A stretch of 45,414 bases of DNA from Yinghuangia soli. GTDB lineage: Bacteria > Actinomycetota > Actinomycetes > Streptomycetales > Streptomycetaceae. Of this stretch, positions 37,785 to 45,414 are shown one piece after another. Below the pieces are notes generated by a model. It did no database searches. It worked only from the letters and a program-made list of their open reading frames with translations, and was not told where the DNA came from. The stretch lies in the NCBI RefSeq assembly GCF_021502675.1, contig NZ_JAKFHA010000006.1:1-45414 (forward strand), read 5' to 3'. A program made the translations under genes and the position numbers. How positions within the stretch are numbered: the stretch's first letter is position 1; each line of letters opens with the position of its first letter.

Positions 37785-38744
37785 GTGGAGACGCCCATGC
37801 CCGGACGACCGCTGAAGGAACTGATGGAGCACACCGCGGACGATCTGCCGCCGCTGCCCGATCTGGTGCCGGGCGCAGTCGCCTTGGGGCGCCGCCGCCG
37901 GAACCGCAGTCGCGCGCTCATGGCACTGAGTGCGGCATGCGTCGCCGGGGTCGCGGCGTTCGCGGTGCCGGCCGCCCTGCCGGACGACAACGCCGCCGGA
38001 CCGGGACCGGCGTCCACGCCGGTCATCGACACTCCCCGGCCGACCTACTCGGTGGTCCCGGAGCAGGACGGCAACAAGCCGGGCGTGGACCAGCTGCCGC
38101 CCCTGGACAAGGTCGAGGTGCAGGAGTTCAAGCAGCTCGCCGCCGACATGATGCAGCAGGTGCTGCCGCCTGCGATGGGCGAGATCCGGCTGGTGAACTC
38201 GCATGCGGCGGCGTTCCGCGCGGTGTCAGGAAGCAAGACGTACGAGATCACCTTCGGCGTGGACAAGATCCCGTACGGCACCCTGCGCGAGCAGGTCTGC
38301 AGCCCGTCGGGCCGGATCGCCGCGTGCAAGGCAGGTACCCTGCCGGACGGCACACCCGTGGCCGCCGAGCGCGAGAACACCGGCGAGGGCAGCCAGATGG
38401 TCGGCGTCGGCTTCCCCTACAAGGGCAAGTGGGTGCAGTTCATGTTGTTCCCGGGCGGCTTCGGCTCCGGACCGAACCCGCCGGTCACCGTGGAGCAGAT
38501 GCTCACCGTCGTCCAGGACCCGCGGTTCATCGAGTTCATCGACTACGCCGTGGCGCACCCGCTGAACACGCCGCCGCCGCAGACCGAGGCTCCGAACCCG
38601 TCCGCCTATACCGGCCCGCCGCCGTCCTGGAACTGCGTGCCGGCCACGCCCCTGCCCGCCGGGCAGACGCCGGACAAGGACACGCCGATGAACTGCACAC
38701 TGCCGACCGGCCCCCTGCCCAGTTGGCTCGCGCCGCCCAACTGA
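37785..38744 (+). CDS. Single-pass membrane partner of SigE-type sigma factor, cassette 2
   Basis: This 319-residue protein is a paralogue of the one at 36252. It has cytosolic HTADDLPPLPDLVPGAVALG, a basic stretch (RRRRNRSR), a helix at about 44-64 and an external domain with FKQLAADMMQQVLPPAMG, TYEITFGV, GTLPDGTPVAA, FPYKGKWVQFMLFP and EQMLTVVQDPRFIEFIDYAV. The C-terminal tail (about 265-319) is Pro-rich and carries two Cys. Starts at GTG 37785 (GGAGG 9 nt upstream) or ATG 37797 are both possible. The gap to the sigma gene is only 4 bases, so the two are coupled. Role as for cassette 1. Confidence 0.8.
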   Translation: METPMPGRPLKELMEHTADDLPPLPDLVPGAVALGRRRRNRSRALMALSAACVAGVAAFAVPAALPDDNAAGPGPASTPVIDTPRPTYSVVPEQDGNKPGVDQLPPLDKVEVQEFKQLAADMMQQVLPPAMGEIRLVNSHAAAFRAVSGSKTYEITFGVDKIPYGTLREQVCSPSGRIAACKAGTLPDGTPVAAERENTGEGSQMVGVGFPYKGKWVQFMLFPGGFGSGPNPPVTVEQMLTVVQDPRFIEFIDYAVAHPLNTPPPQTEAPNPSAYTGPPPSWNCVPATPLPAGQTPDKDTPMNCTLPTGPLPSWLAPPN

Positions 38745-38762
38745 CGCATCACCGATGCCGAC

Positions 38763-38805
38763 CGCCGGCCCGCCCTCCGACCACCCGTCGGCGCGCGGGC
38801 CGGCG
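38763..38805. terminator. Probable bidirectional terminator between cassette 2 and oxyR
   Basis: An 11-bp perfect stem (38763-38773 with 38795-38805) encloses a 21-base loop in the 66-base gap between convergent genes. No T-run is present. Confidence 0.55.
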
Positions 38806-38810
38806 CCGTC

Positions 38811-39740
38811 TCAGTCCCGCACCACCCGCACCGGCAGCTCCCGCACCGCGGTTCGCAGCGACTCGGCAAGCTGGGCGAACTCCGCGGCCCGCCCGGTGCT
38901 GGCCCGGATGACCAGGCCGACCCGTCGGAACGGCGCGGGCTCTGCGAACCGGGCCACCTCGAGCCCCGAGCCCGGCCGCGTCTCGACGGCGATCGCGGTC
39001 TCCGGCAGCAGCGTCACGCCGAGGCCCCCGGCCACCAGTTGGACGAGCGTGGGGAGGCTCGCCGCGCGCGTCGCGCCGGCCTCCCCCGCTCCGACCTCGC
39101 GGCACACGTCCAGGGCCTGGTCGCGCAGGCAGTGGCCCTCGTCGAGCAGCAGCACGTCGAGGTCGCGCAGCGCCGAGCGCGGCAGGTCCGTGCGCCCGGC
39201 CGGCGCCGACCCGGCCGGCACCACGAGCGTGAAGTCCTCGTCGTACAGCGGGATTTCCTCGACCCCCGCGACACCCGCGGGCAGCGCGAGGACCAGCAGG
39301 TCCAGGCGCCCGGTGGCCAGGCCGTCGAGCAGCGAGTGGGTCTGCTCCTCGTGCACGTACAGGTCGAGCTCGCGGTAGTCCTCGCGGACCAGCCGCAGGA
39401 GCGCCGGGAGCATGTACGGAGCCACCGTCGGGATCACCCCGAGGTGCAGCGGACCGGTGAACGGGCGGCGCGCGGCCTCGGCCTCGTCGACCAGGTCGTC
39501 CAGCGCGTCGAGCACTCTCCGTGCATGCCGGGCGACCCTTTCTCCGGCCGGAGTCAAGAGGACACGCCGCGTGGTACGTTCCACAAGCTGTGCCCCCAGA
39601 GTCTCCTCGAGCGCCGCGACGGCACTCGACAGCGCCGGCTGGCTCATCCCGATCACCGCGGCCGCATCGCGGAAATGCAAGTGGTCGGCGACCGCCGAGA
39701 AGGCTTTGAGCTGGGCAATCGTGGGGGTGCGGGTACTGAT
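38811..39740 (-). CDS. oxyR: LysR-type peroxide regulator (OxyR)
   Basis: This 309-residue protein, read from a presumed AUC start, is an OxyR-like LysR regulator. The helix-turn-helix begins TPTIAQLKAFSAVADHLHFR and continues DAAAVIGMSQPALSSAV. The effector domain has VIPTVAPYMLPALLRLVR and GHCLRDQALDVC, where the two Cys form the redox switch expected of OxyR. Stop TAG at 39752 closes the frame. No ATG, GTG, TTG or CTG occurs between it and a TTG at 39680, which would lose helix 1. AUC at 39740 lies 5 nt after AGGGAG. It diverges from ahpC, its usual target. A sequencing error near the start is the main alternative. Confidence 0.85.
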   Translation of the reverse strand: MSTRTPTIAQLKAFSAVADHLHFRDAAAVIGMSQPALSSAVAALEETLGAQLVERTTRRVLLTPAGERVARHARRVLDALDDLVDEAEAARRPFTGPLHLGVIPTVAPYMLPALLRLVREDYRELDLYVHEEQTHSLLDGLATGRLDLLVLALPAGVAGVEEIPLYDEDFTLVVPAGSAPAGRTDLPRSALRDLDVLLLDEGHCLRDQALDVCREVGAGEAGATRAASLPTLVQLVAGGLGVTLLPETAIAVETRPGSGLEVARFAEPAPFRRVGLVIRASTGRAAEFAQLAESLRTAVRELPVRVVRD

Positions 39741-39786
39741 AACTACTCCCTATCAAATGATCAGGAACAGTCTATTTCTCTGATCA
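39738..39786. promoter_or_regulatory. Probable OxyR operator between oxyR and ahpC
   Basis: TGATCAG (39758-39764) and CTGATCA (39780-39786) form a perfect inverted repeat with centres 22 bp apart, two helical turns. A second, weaker dyad GATA-N9-TATC (39738-39754) overlaps the oxyR start. OxyR tetramers bind such spaced elements. On the minus strand TAGACT (39774-39769) is a possible -10 for oxyR. Confidence 0.55.
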
Positions 39787-39867
39787 ATCCAAACGTGACA
39801 CGGTGTTCCGCGTACGTCCGACCGGCCGCCCCAGGGCGGGCCGGGCACCATGCGCGGAGGAGACCCA

Positions 39868-40419
39868 GTGCTTACTGTCGGTAACCAGTTCCCCGAGTAC
39901 GACCTGACCGGTGTCGTGTCGATCGACGCCGACAAGGCGTTCGAGCAGATCACGAACAAGTCGTACGACGGCAAGTGGCGGGTCGTGTTCTTCTGGCCGA
40001 AGGACTTCACCTTCGTCTGTCCGACCGAGATCGCCGCCTTCGGCCGCCTGAACGAGGAGTTCGCGGACCGCGACGCGCAGATCCTCGGCGTCTCCACCGA
40101 CTCGGAGTTCGTGCACCTGGCCTGGCGCAAGGACCACCCGGACCTGACCGACCTCCCGTTCCCGATGCTGAGCGACCTCAAGCGCGAGCTGGCCGAGGCC
40201 TGCGGCGTGCTGAACGCGGACGGCGTCGCGGACCGCGCGGTCTTCATCGTCGACCCGAACAACGAGATCCAGTTCGTCATGGTCACCGCCGGCTCGGTGG
40301 GCCGCAACCCCGACGAGGTCCTGCGGGTGCTCGACGCGCTGCAGACCGACGAGCTGTGCCCCTGCAACTGGCAGAAGGGCGGCGACACCCTGGACGCCGC
40401 CGCGCTGATGGCGGGCTGA
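39868..40419 (+). CDS. ahpC: Alkyl hydroperoxide reductase peroxiredoxin
   Basis: This 183-residue protein is the actinobacterial AhpC peroxiredoxin. The peroxidatic Cys51 is in FTFVCPTEIAAFG; two cysteines near the end (164 and 166, in ELCPCNWQKGG) serve as resolving residues. It reduces H2O2 and organic hydroperoxides and is recycled by AhpD. The GTG at 39868 is chosen because GGAGGAG lies 5 nt upstream; an in-frame ATG at 39850 precedes that site and adds a poor sequence. It is followed 3 bases later by ahpD. Confidence 0.96.
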   Translation: MLTVGNQFPEYDLTGVVSIDADKAFEQITNKSYDGKWRVVFFWPKDFTFVCPTEIAAFGRLNEEFADRDAQILGVSTDSEFVHLAWRKDHPDLTDLPFPMLSDLKRELAEACGVLNADGVADRAVFIVDPNNEIQFVMVTAGSVGRNPDEVLRVLDALQTDELCPCNWQKGGDTLDAAALMAG

Positions 40420-40422
40420 CCC

Positions 40423-40953
40423 ATGGGTCTGGACGTCCTGAAGGCCGAACTCCCGGAGTTCGCCAAGGACCTGAAGCTCAACCTGGGCTCGGTCGTGGGC
40501 AACTCCAAGCTTCCCGAGCAGACGCTCTGGGGCACCGTGCTGGCCTGCGCGATCGCGTCGCGCAGCCCTAAGGTGCTGCGTGAGCTGGAGCCGGAGGCCA
40601 AGAGCCACCTCTCCGAGGAGGCGTTCAACGCCGCCAAGGCCGCCGCGGCCATCATGGCGATGAACAACGTGTACTACCGCGCCATGCACCTCATCGGCGA
40701 CCCCGAGTACGGCAACCTGCGTGCCGGGCTCCGCATGAACATCATGGCCAACCCGGGCGCCCCGAAGGCCGACTTCGAGCTGTGGTCGCTCGCGGTGTCC
40801 GCGATCAACGGCTGCGGTCGCTGCCTGGAGTCGCACGAGCAGGTCCTCCGCAAGGAAGGCGTGCCGCGCGAGACCATCCAGGAGGCGATCAAGATCGCTG
40901 CCGTGGTCAACGCGGTCGGTGTGACCCTGGAGTCCGAGGCCCAGCTCGTCTGA
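40423..40953 (+). CDS. ahpD: Alkyl hydroperoxide reductase AhpD
   Basis: This 176-residue protein is AhpD, the CxxC electron donor for AhpC in actinobacteria. The catalytic motif is [13 protein letters not shown], with Cys131, Cys134 and His138. The thioredoxin-like activity passes electrons from dihydrolipoamide (SucB, Lpd) to AhpC. Length and helical content match the family. It is three bases downstream of ahpC and co-transcribed with it. Confidence 0.95.
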   Translation: MGLDVLKAELPEFAKDLKLNLGSVVGNSKLPEQTLWGTVLACAIASRSPKVLRELEPEAKSHLSEEAFNAAKAAAAIMAMNNVYYRAMHLIGDPEYGNLRAGLRMNIMANPGAPKADFELWSLAVSAINGCGRCLESHEQVLRKEGVPRETIQEAIKIAAVVNAVGVTLESEAQLV

Positions 40954-41021
40954 GCCGCAGGCCGTTCCGCGTTCCCGGACCGTGCAGACCGCGCAGGGCC
41001 GCTCAGGTCGCGCACGCCCGC

Positions 41022-42329
41022 TCAGGACCGCCGCGCGCCGATGCCCGCCAGGGCGATCTCCTGGTAGAGCCCCGCGACATCGCGCACCCCGATGCCGCGG
41101 AACCCGCCGCTGCTCGTCGAGATCGCGGTGCGCACCACGCGCTGCACGAACGCGGGGTCCAGGTCGGCGCGGAACCGGCCCGCGCCGATGCCGTCCGCGA
41201 TGGCCCGCGTCCAGATGCCCTCGACCGACCCCAGCAGGCTGTTGAGCTCGGCCCGCGGGACATCCTCGGCGGACCGCTCGTTCAGCAGTATCACCGCGGC
41301 CACCCCGTGCCCGGCCAGCACCTCGACGGTGCTCGCGATCAGCCCTTCGACGCGCTCCAGCGGCCCGGGCGCGGCCACCGCGTCCTTGTCGAACGCGGTC
41401 AGCAGCTCCTGGAAGAAGCCGGTGAGCATCTCCGCGAGCAGGCGCTCCTTGCTGCCGATGTGGTGCGCGAGGCTGCCGAGCGGCACGTCGGCCAGCTCGG
41501 CGATCTGCCGCACCGTGGTGACCGCGTACCCCTGCTGCGCGAAGAGCAGCCCCGCCGCGTAGCCGATGCGCATGCGGGCGTCGGCGCCGTCCGGCACCAG
41601 CGCCATGCGCGCGGCGAGCGTCCCGTAGCGGCCCGGGTCGACGCCGACCGCCGCGCCCGCGGCCCGCGCGGGGCCGAGGATCTCGCCCAGGCTGCGGGAG
41701 CGGTACGCCTCGGGCCGGGCGATGCCGCGCACGAAGAGGTCGACCAGTACGTCGGCGGCCTCGTCCGGGTCGTACCGGCCGCCCGAGCGGTACCACTGGG
41801 CCATCGCCCAAACGCCGGTCTGCACGAGGCGCGCGGTGGTCTCCGGGCGCAGGTCCGGGCGCAGCACCCCGGCGCGCACGCCGTCCGCCATGACGCCCTG
41901 CCACATCGCCGAGGTCTGCGCGGTCTGCTCGGCCAGCCAGCGGAACCGCTCGGTCTGGGCCAGCCGGCGGCACTCGCCGACCACCACCAGCGACGCGTCC
42001 GGATTCTCCGCGATGACGGTGAGGCTGTTGCGGATGAGACCACGCAGAGCGACGACGGGATCGCGCGTACCGGCCAATGAGGCGCGGTGCCGGGCCAGCG
42101 TCTCGGCGAAGAACTCCTCCATGATCTCGAGGAGCATCGCCTCTTTCGAGGGGAAGTGGTGGTACAGGCTGCCGGACAACAACTGTGCGGCATCCGCGAT
42201 CTGACGGACTGTCGTGCCCCCGTAGCCCTGTCGGGCGAACAGTACGCACGCGTGTCCGAGGATCTGCGAACGCCGATCCGCGGGCCTGACGTACTGCTGC
42301 CGCCGCCGGCCGCCCCCCTCGCTGTTCAC
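41022..42329 (-). CDS. Tandem (double) TetR/AcrR-family regulator
   Basis: This 435-residue protein contains two complete TetR units. The first HTH is at about 35-63 (GYGGTTVRQIADAAQLLSGS, then LYHHFPSKEAML), the second at about 265-293 (GYAVTTVRQIAELADVPLGS, then LAHHIGSKERLL), each followed by a ~150-residue ligand-binding domain. One chain can thus mimic a TetR dimer. The GTG at 42329 is supported by TACGCT (42342-42337) 7 nt upstream, which means leaderless. It diverges from a thiolase gene that it probably represses. Ligands may be acyl-CoA or steroid-CoA, inferred only from the neighbour. Confidence 0.9.
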   Translation of the reverse strand: MNSEGGGRRRQQYVRPADRRSQILGHACVLFARQGYGGTTVRQIADAAQLLSGSLYHHFPSKEAMLLEIMEEFFAETLARHRASLAGTRDPVVALRGLIRNSLTVIAENPDASLVVVGECRRLAQTERFRWLAEQTAQTSAMWQGVMADGVRAGVLRPDLRPETTARLVQTGVWAMAQWYRSGGRYDPDEAADVLVDLFVRGIARPEAYRSRSLGEILGPARAAGAAVGVDPGRYGTLAARMALVPDGADARMRIGYAAGLLFAQQGYAVTTVRQIAELADVPLGSLAHHIGSKERLLAEMLTGFFQELLTAFDKDAVAAPGPLERVEGLIASTVEVLAGHGVAAVILLNERSAEDVPRAELNSLLGSVEGIWTRAIADGIGAGRFRADLDPAFVQRVVRTAISTSSGGFRGIGVRDVAGLYQEIALAGIGARRS

Positions 42330-42403
42330 ACTACGAAGCGTAATCGGACTCGGCTCATCTTCCACTCCTGTCCCACTGCGAGTTCTGTCACCAAGTGCCA
42401 CAA

Positions 42404-42431
42404 AAGTCGACTCGGCCAGGGATAAGTCGAC
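42404..42431. promoter_or_regulatory. Twin AAGTCGAC sites, probable operators of the double TetR
   Basis: AAGTCGAC occurs at 42404-42411 and 42424-42431, a direct repeat with exactly 20 bp offset, and each copy holds the palindrome GTCGAC. The sites are in the gap between the regulator and thiolase genes. Further right TATCCT (42520-42525) is a possible -10 for the thiolase. Confidence 0.5.
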
Positions 42432-42487
42432 ATTTGTAAATCCCGGCCAGGGTCGGGCTGCCGACGAGTACGGCAAGGGTCTTGTAG

Positions 42488-43762
<1,275 letters not shown>

Positions 43763-44044
43763 CCCGGCCCCGCAGTCGTTCCCCTGCCCGGCGCGCGATC
43801 CGGGGATATTGCTCACATAGGGGCGGTTTGCCCCGCGGACCGCCGGGTATCAAGCCTCCTGTACGCCCCGGGCCCTTCCGCCCCGGCGTACGCCTCACCC
43901 GGTCCGGGCGGTGCGCTGGTCACCACCCCCGGACGACGGAAAACCGCAGAGCATCAACCTGCCGGCATCGGCCGAGGTTTTTCGGCGCTGGGAAGCGCCG
44001 GGACGCACGTACGAGCGCGGCACCGCGCAGGCAAGCGTCTACGC
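43763..44044. other. Intergenic region without a convincing gene
   Basis: Together with the terminator that follows, this fills the 374 bases between the thiolase and transglycosylase genes. It contains small dyads, such as GTACGCC...GGCGTAC around 43860-43890 and CGGCGCT-GGGA-AGCGCCG (43983-44000). A 103-codon frame on the plus strand (43911-44222) runs through the terminator and the end of the transglycosylase gene and has no family features, so I do not call it. Confidence 0.5.
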
Positions 44045-44094
44045 CGACGAGCCCGGTGCGGGCCTCCTTGCGGAGGCCCGCACCGGGCTCGTCG
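44045..44094. terminator. Long perfect terminator hairpin
   Basis: A perfect 23-bp stem (44045-44067 with 44072-44094) closes a TTGC loop. It is 42 bases beyond the end of the transglycosylase gene and downstream of the thiolase, so it probably stops both transcripts. No T-run is present. Confidence 0.9.
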
Positions 44095-44136
44095 CGGTTC
44101 CGAGCGGACGGCCGGCCCCTCAGGGCCGGGTCCGGC

Positions 44137-44853
44137 TCAGTACCAGTGGTTCTTCTGCCAGAACGACCAGGCGCCGCAGGGGCTGCCGTAGCGCTTGTTC
44201 ATGTAGTCCAGGCCCCACTTGATCTGCGTCGCGGGGTTGGTGCGCCAGTCCGCGCCGGCCGTGGCCATCTTCGACCCCGGAAGCGCCTGGACCAGGCCGT
44301 ACGCGCCGGAGGACGGGTTGGTCGCGGTGACGCGCCAGCCGCTTTCCTTCTGCACGATGTTGCTGAAGCAGGTGAACTGCGTCTCGTTCATCATCGAGCG
44401 CGCGATCGCCTTCGGGTCACCCGTGGTGACCGGAGTGCGCGTCTCGGAGCGGCTCGCGGCCTGGGCCGCGCGCTCGGCGGCGGCCTTGTCGGCAGCAGCC
44501 TTGTCGGCCGCGGCCTTGTCCGCGGCGGCCTTGGCGGCAGCCTGGTCGGCGGCGGCCTTGTCGGCCGCGGCCTGCTGCTCGGCCTGGATGCGGGCCGCCT
44601 CGGCGGCCGCGAAGCGCTGCGCCTCGTCGTAAGCGGCGGTCTGGGCGTCCGCCTGCTGAAGGACGCCGTCGCTGACCTGCTGCACCTGGGCGGTGCCCGG
44701 CACGTCAAGCAGCTTGGTCGTGCTGCTCGCGGTGTCGACCGTCTGGGCGTTGGAGGTGGACGCACCGGTACCCGTGATACCGACGACAGCGCCGACCGCC
44801 GTCACGGCCGTGGCAGAGGCCACGGCTATCCCCCGGACCGAAACCCGGCTCAC
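44137..44853 (-). CDS. Secreted transglycosylase (SLT-like) with coiled-coil linker
   Basis: This 238-residue protein has a signal peptide or anchor at about 1-35, an Ala/Lys/Asp coiled coil at about 85-133 built from KAAAD units, and a C-terminal lytic transglycosylase-like domain (about 145-238). The likely catalytic Glu170 is in VQKESGWRVTATNPSSGAYG; LVQALPGSKMA and WGLDYMNKRYG follow. Such proteins cleave peptidoglycan during growth or spore germination, like the Swl and Rpf families of streptomycetes. The GTG at 44853 has AAGGA upstream. Two cysteines in the domain (162 and about 227) may form a disulfide. The coiled coil may reach through the wall. Confidence 0.88.
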   Translation of the reverse strand: MSRVSVRGIAVASATAVTAVGAVVGITGTGASTSNAQTVDTASSTTKLLDVPGTAQVQQVSDGVLQQADAQTAAYDEAQRFAAAEAARIQAEQQAAADKAAADQAAAKAAADKAAADKAAADKAAAERAAQAASRSETRTPVTTGDPKAIARSMMNETQFTCFSNIVQKESGWRVTATNPSSGAYGLVQALPGSKMATAGADWRTNPATQIKWGLDYMNKRYGSPCGAWSFWQKNHWY

Positions 44854-45359
44854 ACAATTTCCTTCCGCAGTCGCCCGCAGCCTGACGGCGGCAGACGTGC
44901 CTCACCCCTTGTCGCGGGCCTCCCCATCGTGCTGGTCACGGGAGGCGCTGGCCCGGCACGCCCCGAAGCGGGGCGGGCACTGACTCGGGCGGCGTACGGC
45001 GCCGAACTGTTCACTTGCGTGGAGCTTGGTGGCGAGATGTCGCCCTCGCGCCCTCCTTGCGGCGGGCACGCTCAGCCGTACGCGGGGTCCTACAAGTCAT
45101 CGAGCCTGCCCCAGCCCGGCGGCCGAAGGCAATTTTCGCAGGCGTGTCGAAAGTCACAGCAGGGCGGCGCGGGGCAACAAATCGGTTCCGCGGCGGGGGA
45201 CTTCCGACAGGGATTACGCTCACCTGTTTCGCCCCGGCATCGCGGCCGTGCACCGAGTTTCGCACATGTCGGCATAAAGGCGGGATCAACTCCCCGCGCT
45301 GTCCCAGGACATCCCGAATCGGGACCTTGGTCCTGCCGCGGGAAGGGCTTTCGCACAGG
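44854..45359. other. Upstream region of the transglycosylase gene; no protein gene seen
   Basis: This stretch precedes the minus-strand transglycosylase gene. It holds a 7-bp hairpin (44959-44965 with 44969-44975), a GCCTCCC/GGGAGGC pair around 44914-44947, and GGGGTGAGGC on the minus strand around 44900-44915. Cell-wall hydrolase genes of actinobacteria are often preceded by a ydaO-type c-di-AMP riboswitch, but the conserved 3' CAGCTAACCTCG-type segment is not visible here, so I do not call one. No open frame shows a family feature. Confidence 0.4.
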
Positions 45360-45414
45360 TCGGGGGGGGGGGCCCCCGGCGGGCCCCCCCCCCGGGGGAA
45401 ACCGGGGGCCGGGG
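45360..45414. other. Low-complexity G/C homopolymer contig end
   Basis: The last bases are runs of G and C (such as ten G in a row followed by C runs) unlike the rest of the window. They look like an assembly or sequencing artefact at a contig edge. Confidence 0.7.

Noticed and set aside
43983-44000. Hairpin CGGCGCT/AGCGCCG as terminator
   Set aside because: The T-run (TTTTT) precedes the stem on the plus strand and the minus-strand tail is A-rich, so neither direction fits an intrinsic terminator.
43911-44222. 103-codon plus-strand frame between thiolase and transglycosylase
   Set aside because: It reads through a 23-bp terminator and the end of the transglycosylase gene and has no family signal.
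44900-44915. ydaO-type riboswitch upstream of the transglycosylase gene
   Set aside because: Only a GGGGTGAGGC-like piece is visible. The 3' conserved segment and the paired architecture could not be traced by eye.

Overview
This is a high-GC (about 72% by eye) actinobacterial chromosome segment, most likely from Streptomycetaceae or a close relative. The evidence is the strong third-position G/C bias, frequent GTG starts, a WhiB-family gene, SigE-type ECF sigma factors, DUF1707 and DUF4245 proteins, and gene order. From memory, ispH/xseA/xseB, DUF4245, glpX, a WhiB-like gene, two fumarases, DUF402 and oxyR/ahpCD lie in the same neighbourhood in Streptomyces coelicolor. Most of the window is therefore conserved chromosome core with small lineage-specific insertions. 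The last ~55 bases are G/C homopolymer runs and look like a poor-quality contig end.

Layout. 1-7.0 kb: ispH diverges from xseA; then a secreted M6 metalloprotease, xseB, a GNAT acetyltransferase with a small coupled membrane protein, and a DUF4245 protein. 7.0-10.3 kb: a molybdate operon (HTH-TOBE regulator, modA, modB, modC), every junction a 4-base GTGA overlap, preceded by a nested 40-bp dyad. 10.5-15.2 kb: glpX with a terminator, an MFS exporter with a C-terminal winged-helix domain, a WhiB-like protein and a DUF1707/LiaF-like protein. 15.2-17.7 kb: a MocR-type regulator divergent from an EamA permease over a repeat-rich operator. 17.7-21.2 kb: a one-polypeptide ECF sigma factor with zinc-finger, transmembrane segment and extracellular Ig-like domain, then class I fumarase. 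21.2-28.6 kb (minus strand): a membrane-anchored solute-binding protein, a secreted SGNH hydrolase with two ricin-type lectin domains, and an ABC-2 permease coupled to a CocE-type hydrolase fused to an ABC ATPase. 28.8-34.3 kb: lutABC lactate oxidation genes, fumC and DUF402. 34.4-38.7 kb: a MalY/PatB-type aminotransferase and two tandem paralogous cassettes of SigE-type sigma factor plus single-pass membrane partner. 38.8-41.0 kb: oxyR divergent from ahpC-ahpD. 41.0-43.8 kb: a double TetR regulator divergent from a FadA5-like thiolase. 44.1-44.9 kb: a secreted transglycosylase.

How the genes work together. Central carbon flow is served by glpX (gluconeogenesis), two unrelated fumarases (iron-sulfur and iron-independent) and lutABC (lactate to pyruvate). 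AhpC/AhpD with OxyR handle peroxide, and keeping FumC beside the oxidant-sensitive class I enzyme fits oxidative resilience. Modules for sensing across the envelope are frequent: the sigma-Ig protein, the two SigE/partner cassettes, the DUF1707 protein, and the hydrolase-ABC fusion. At least eight genes have an actinobacterial -10 (TANNNT) placed 6-7 nt before the start codon, so they are probably translated from leaderless mRNAs.

The best candidates for undescribed biology are the duplicated SigE/membrane-partner cassettes, the hydrolase-ABC ATPase fusion with its permease, the membrane-spanning sigma factor, and the double TetR with twin GTCGAC sites. An oxyR whose only good start codon appears to be AUC also deserves checking.
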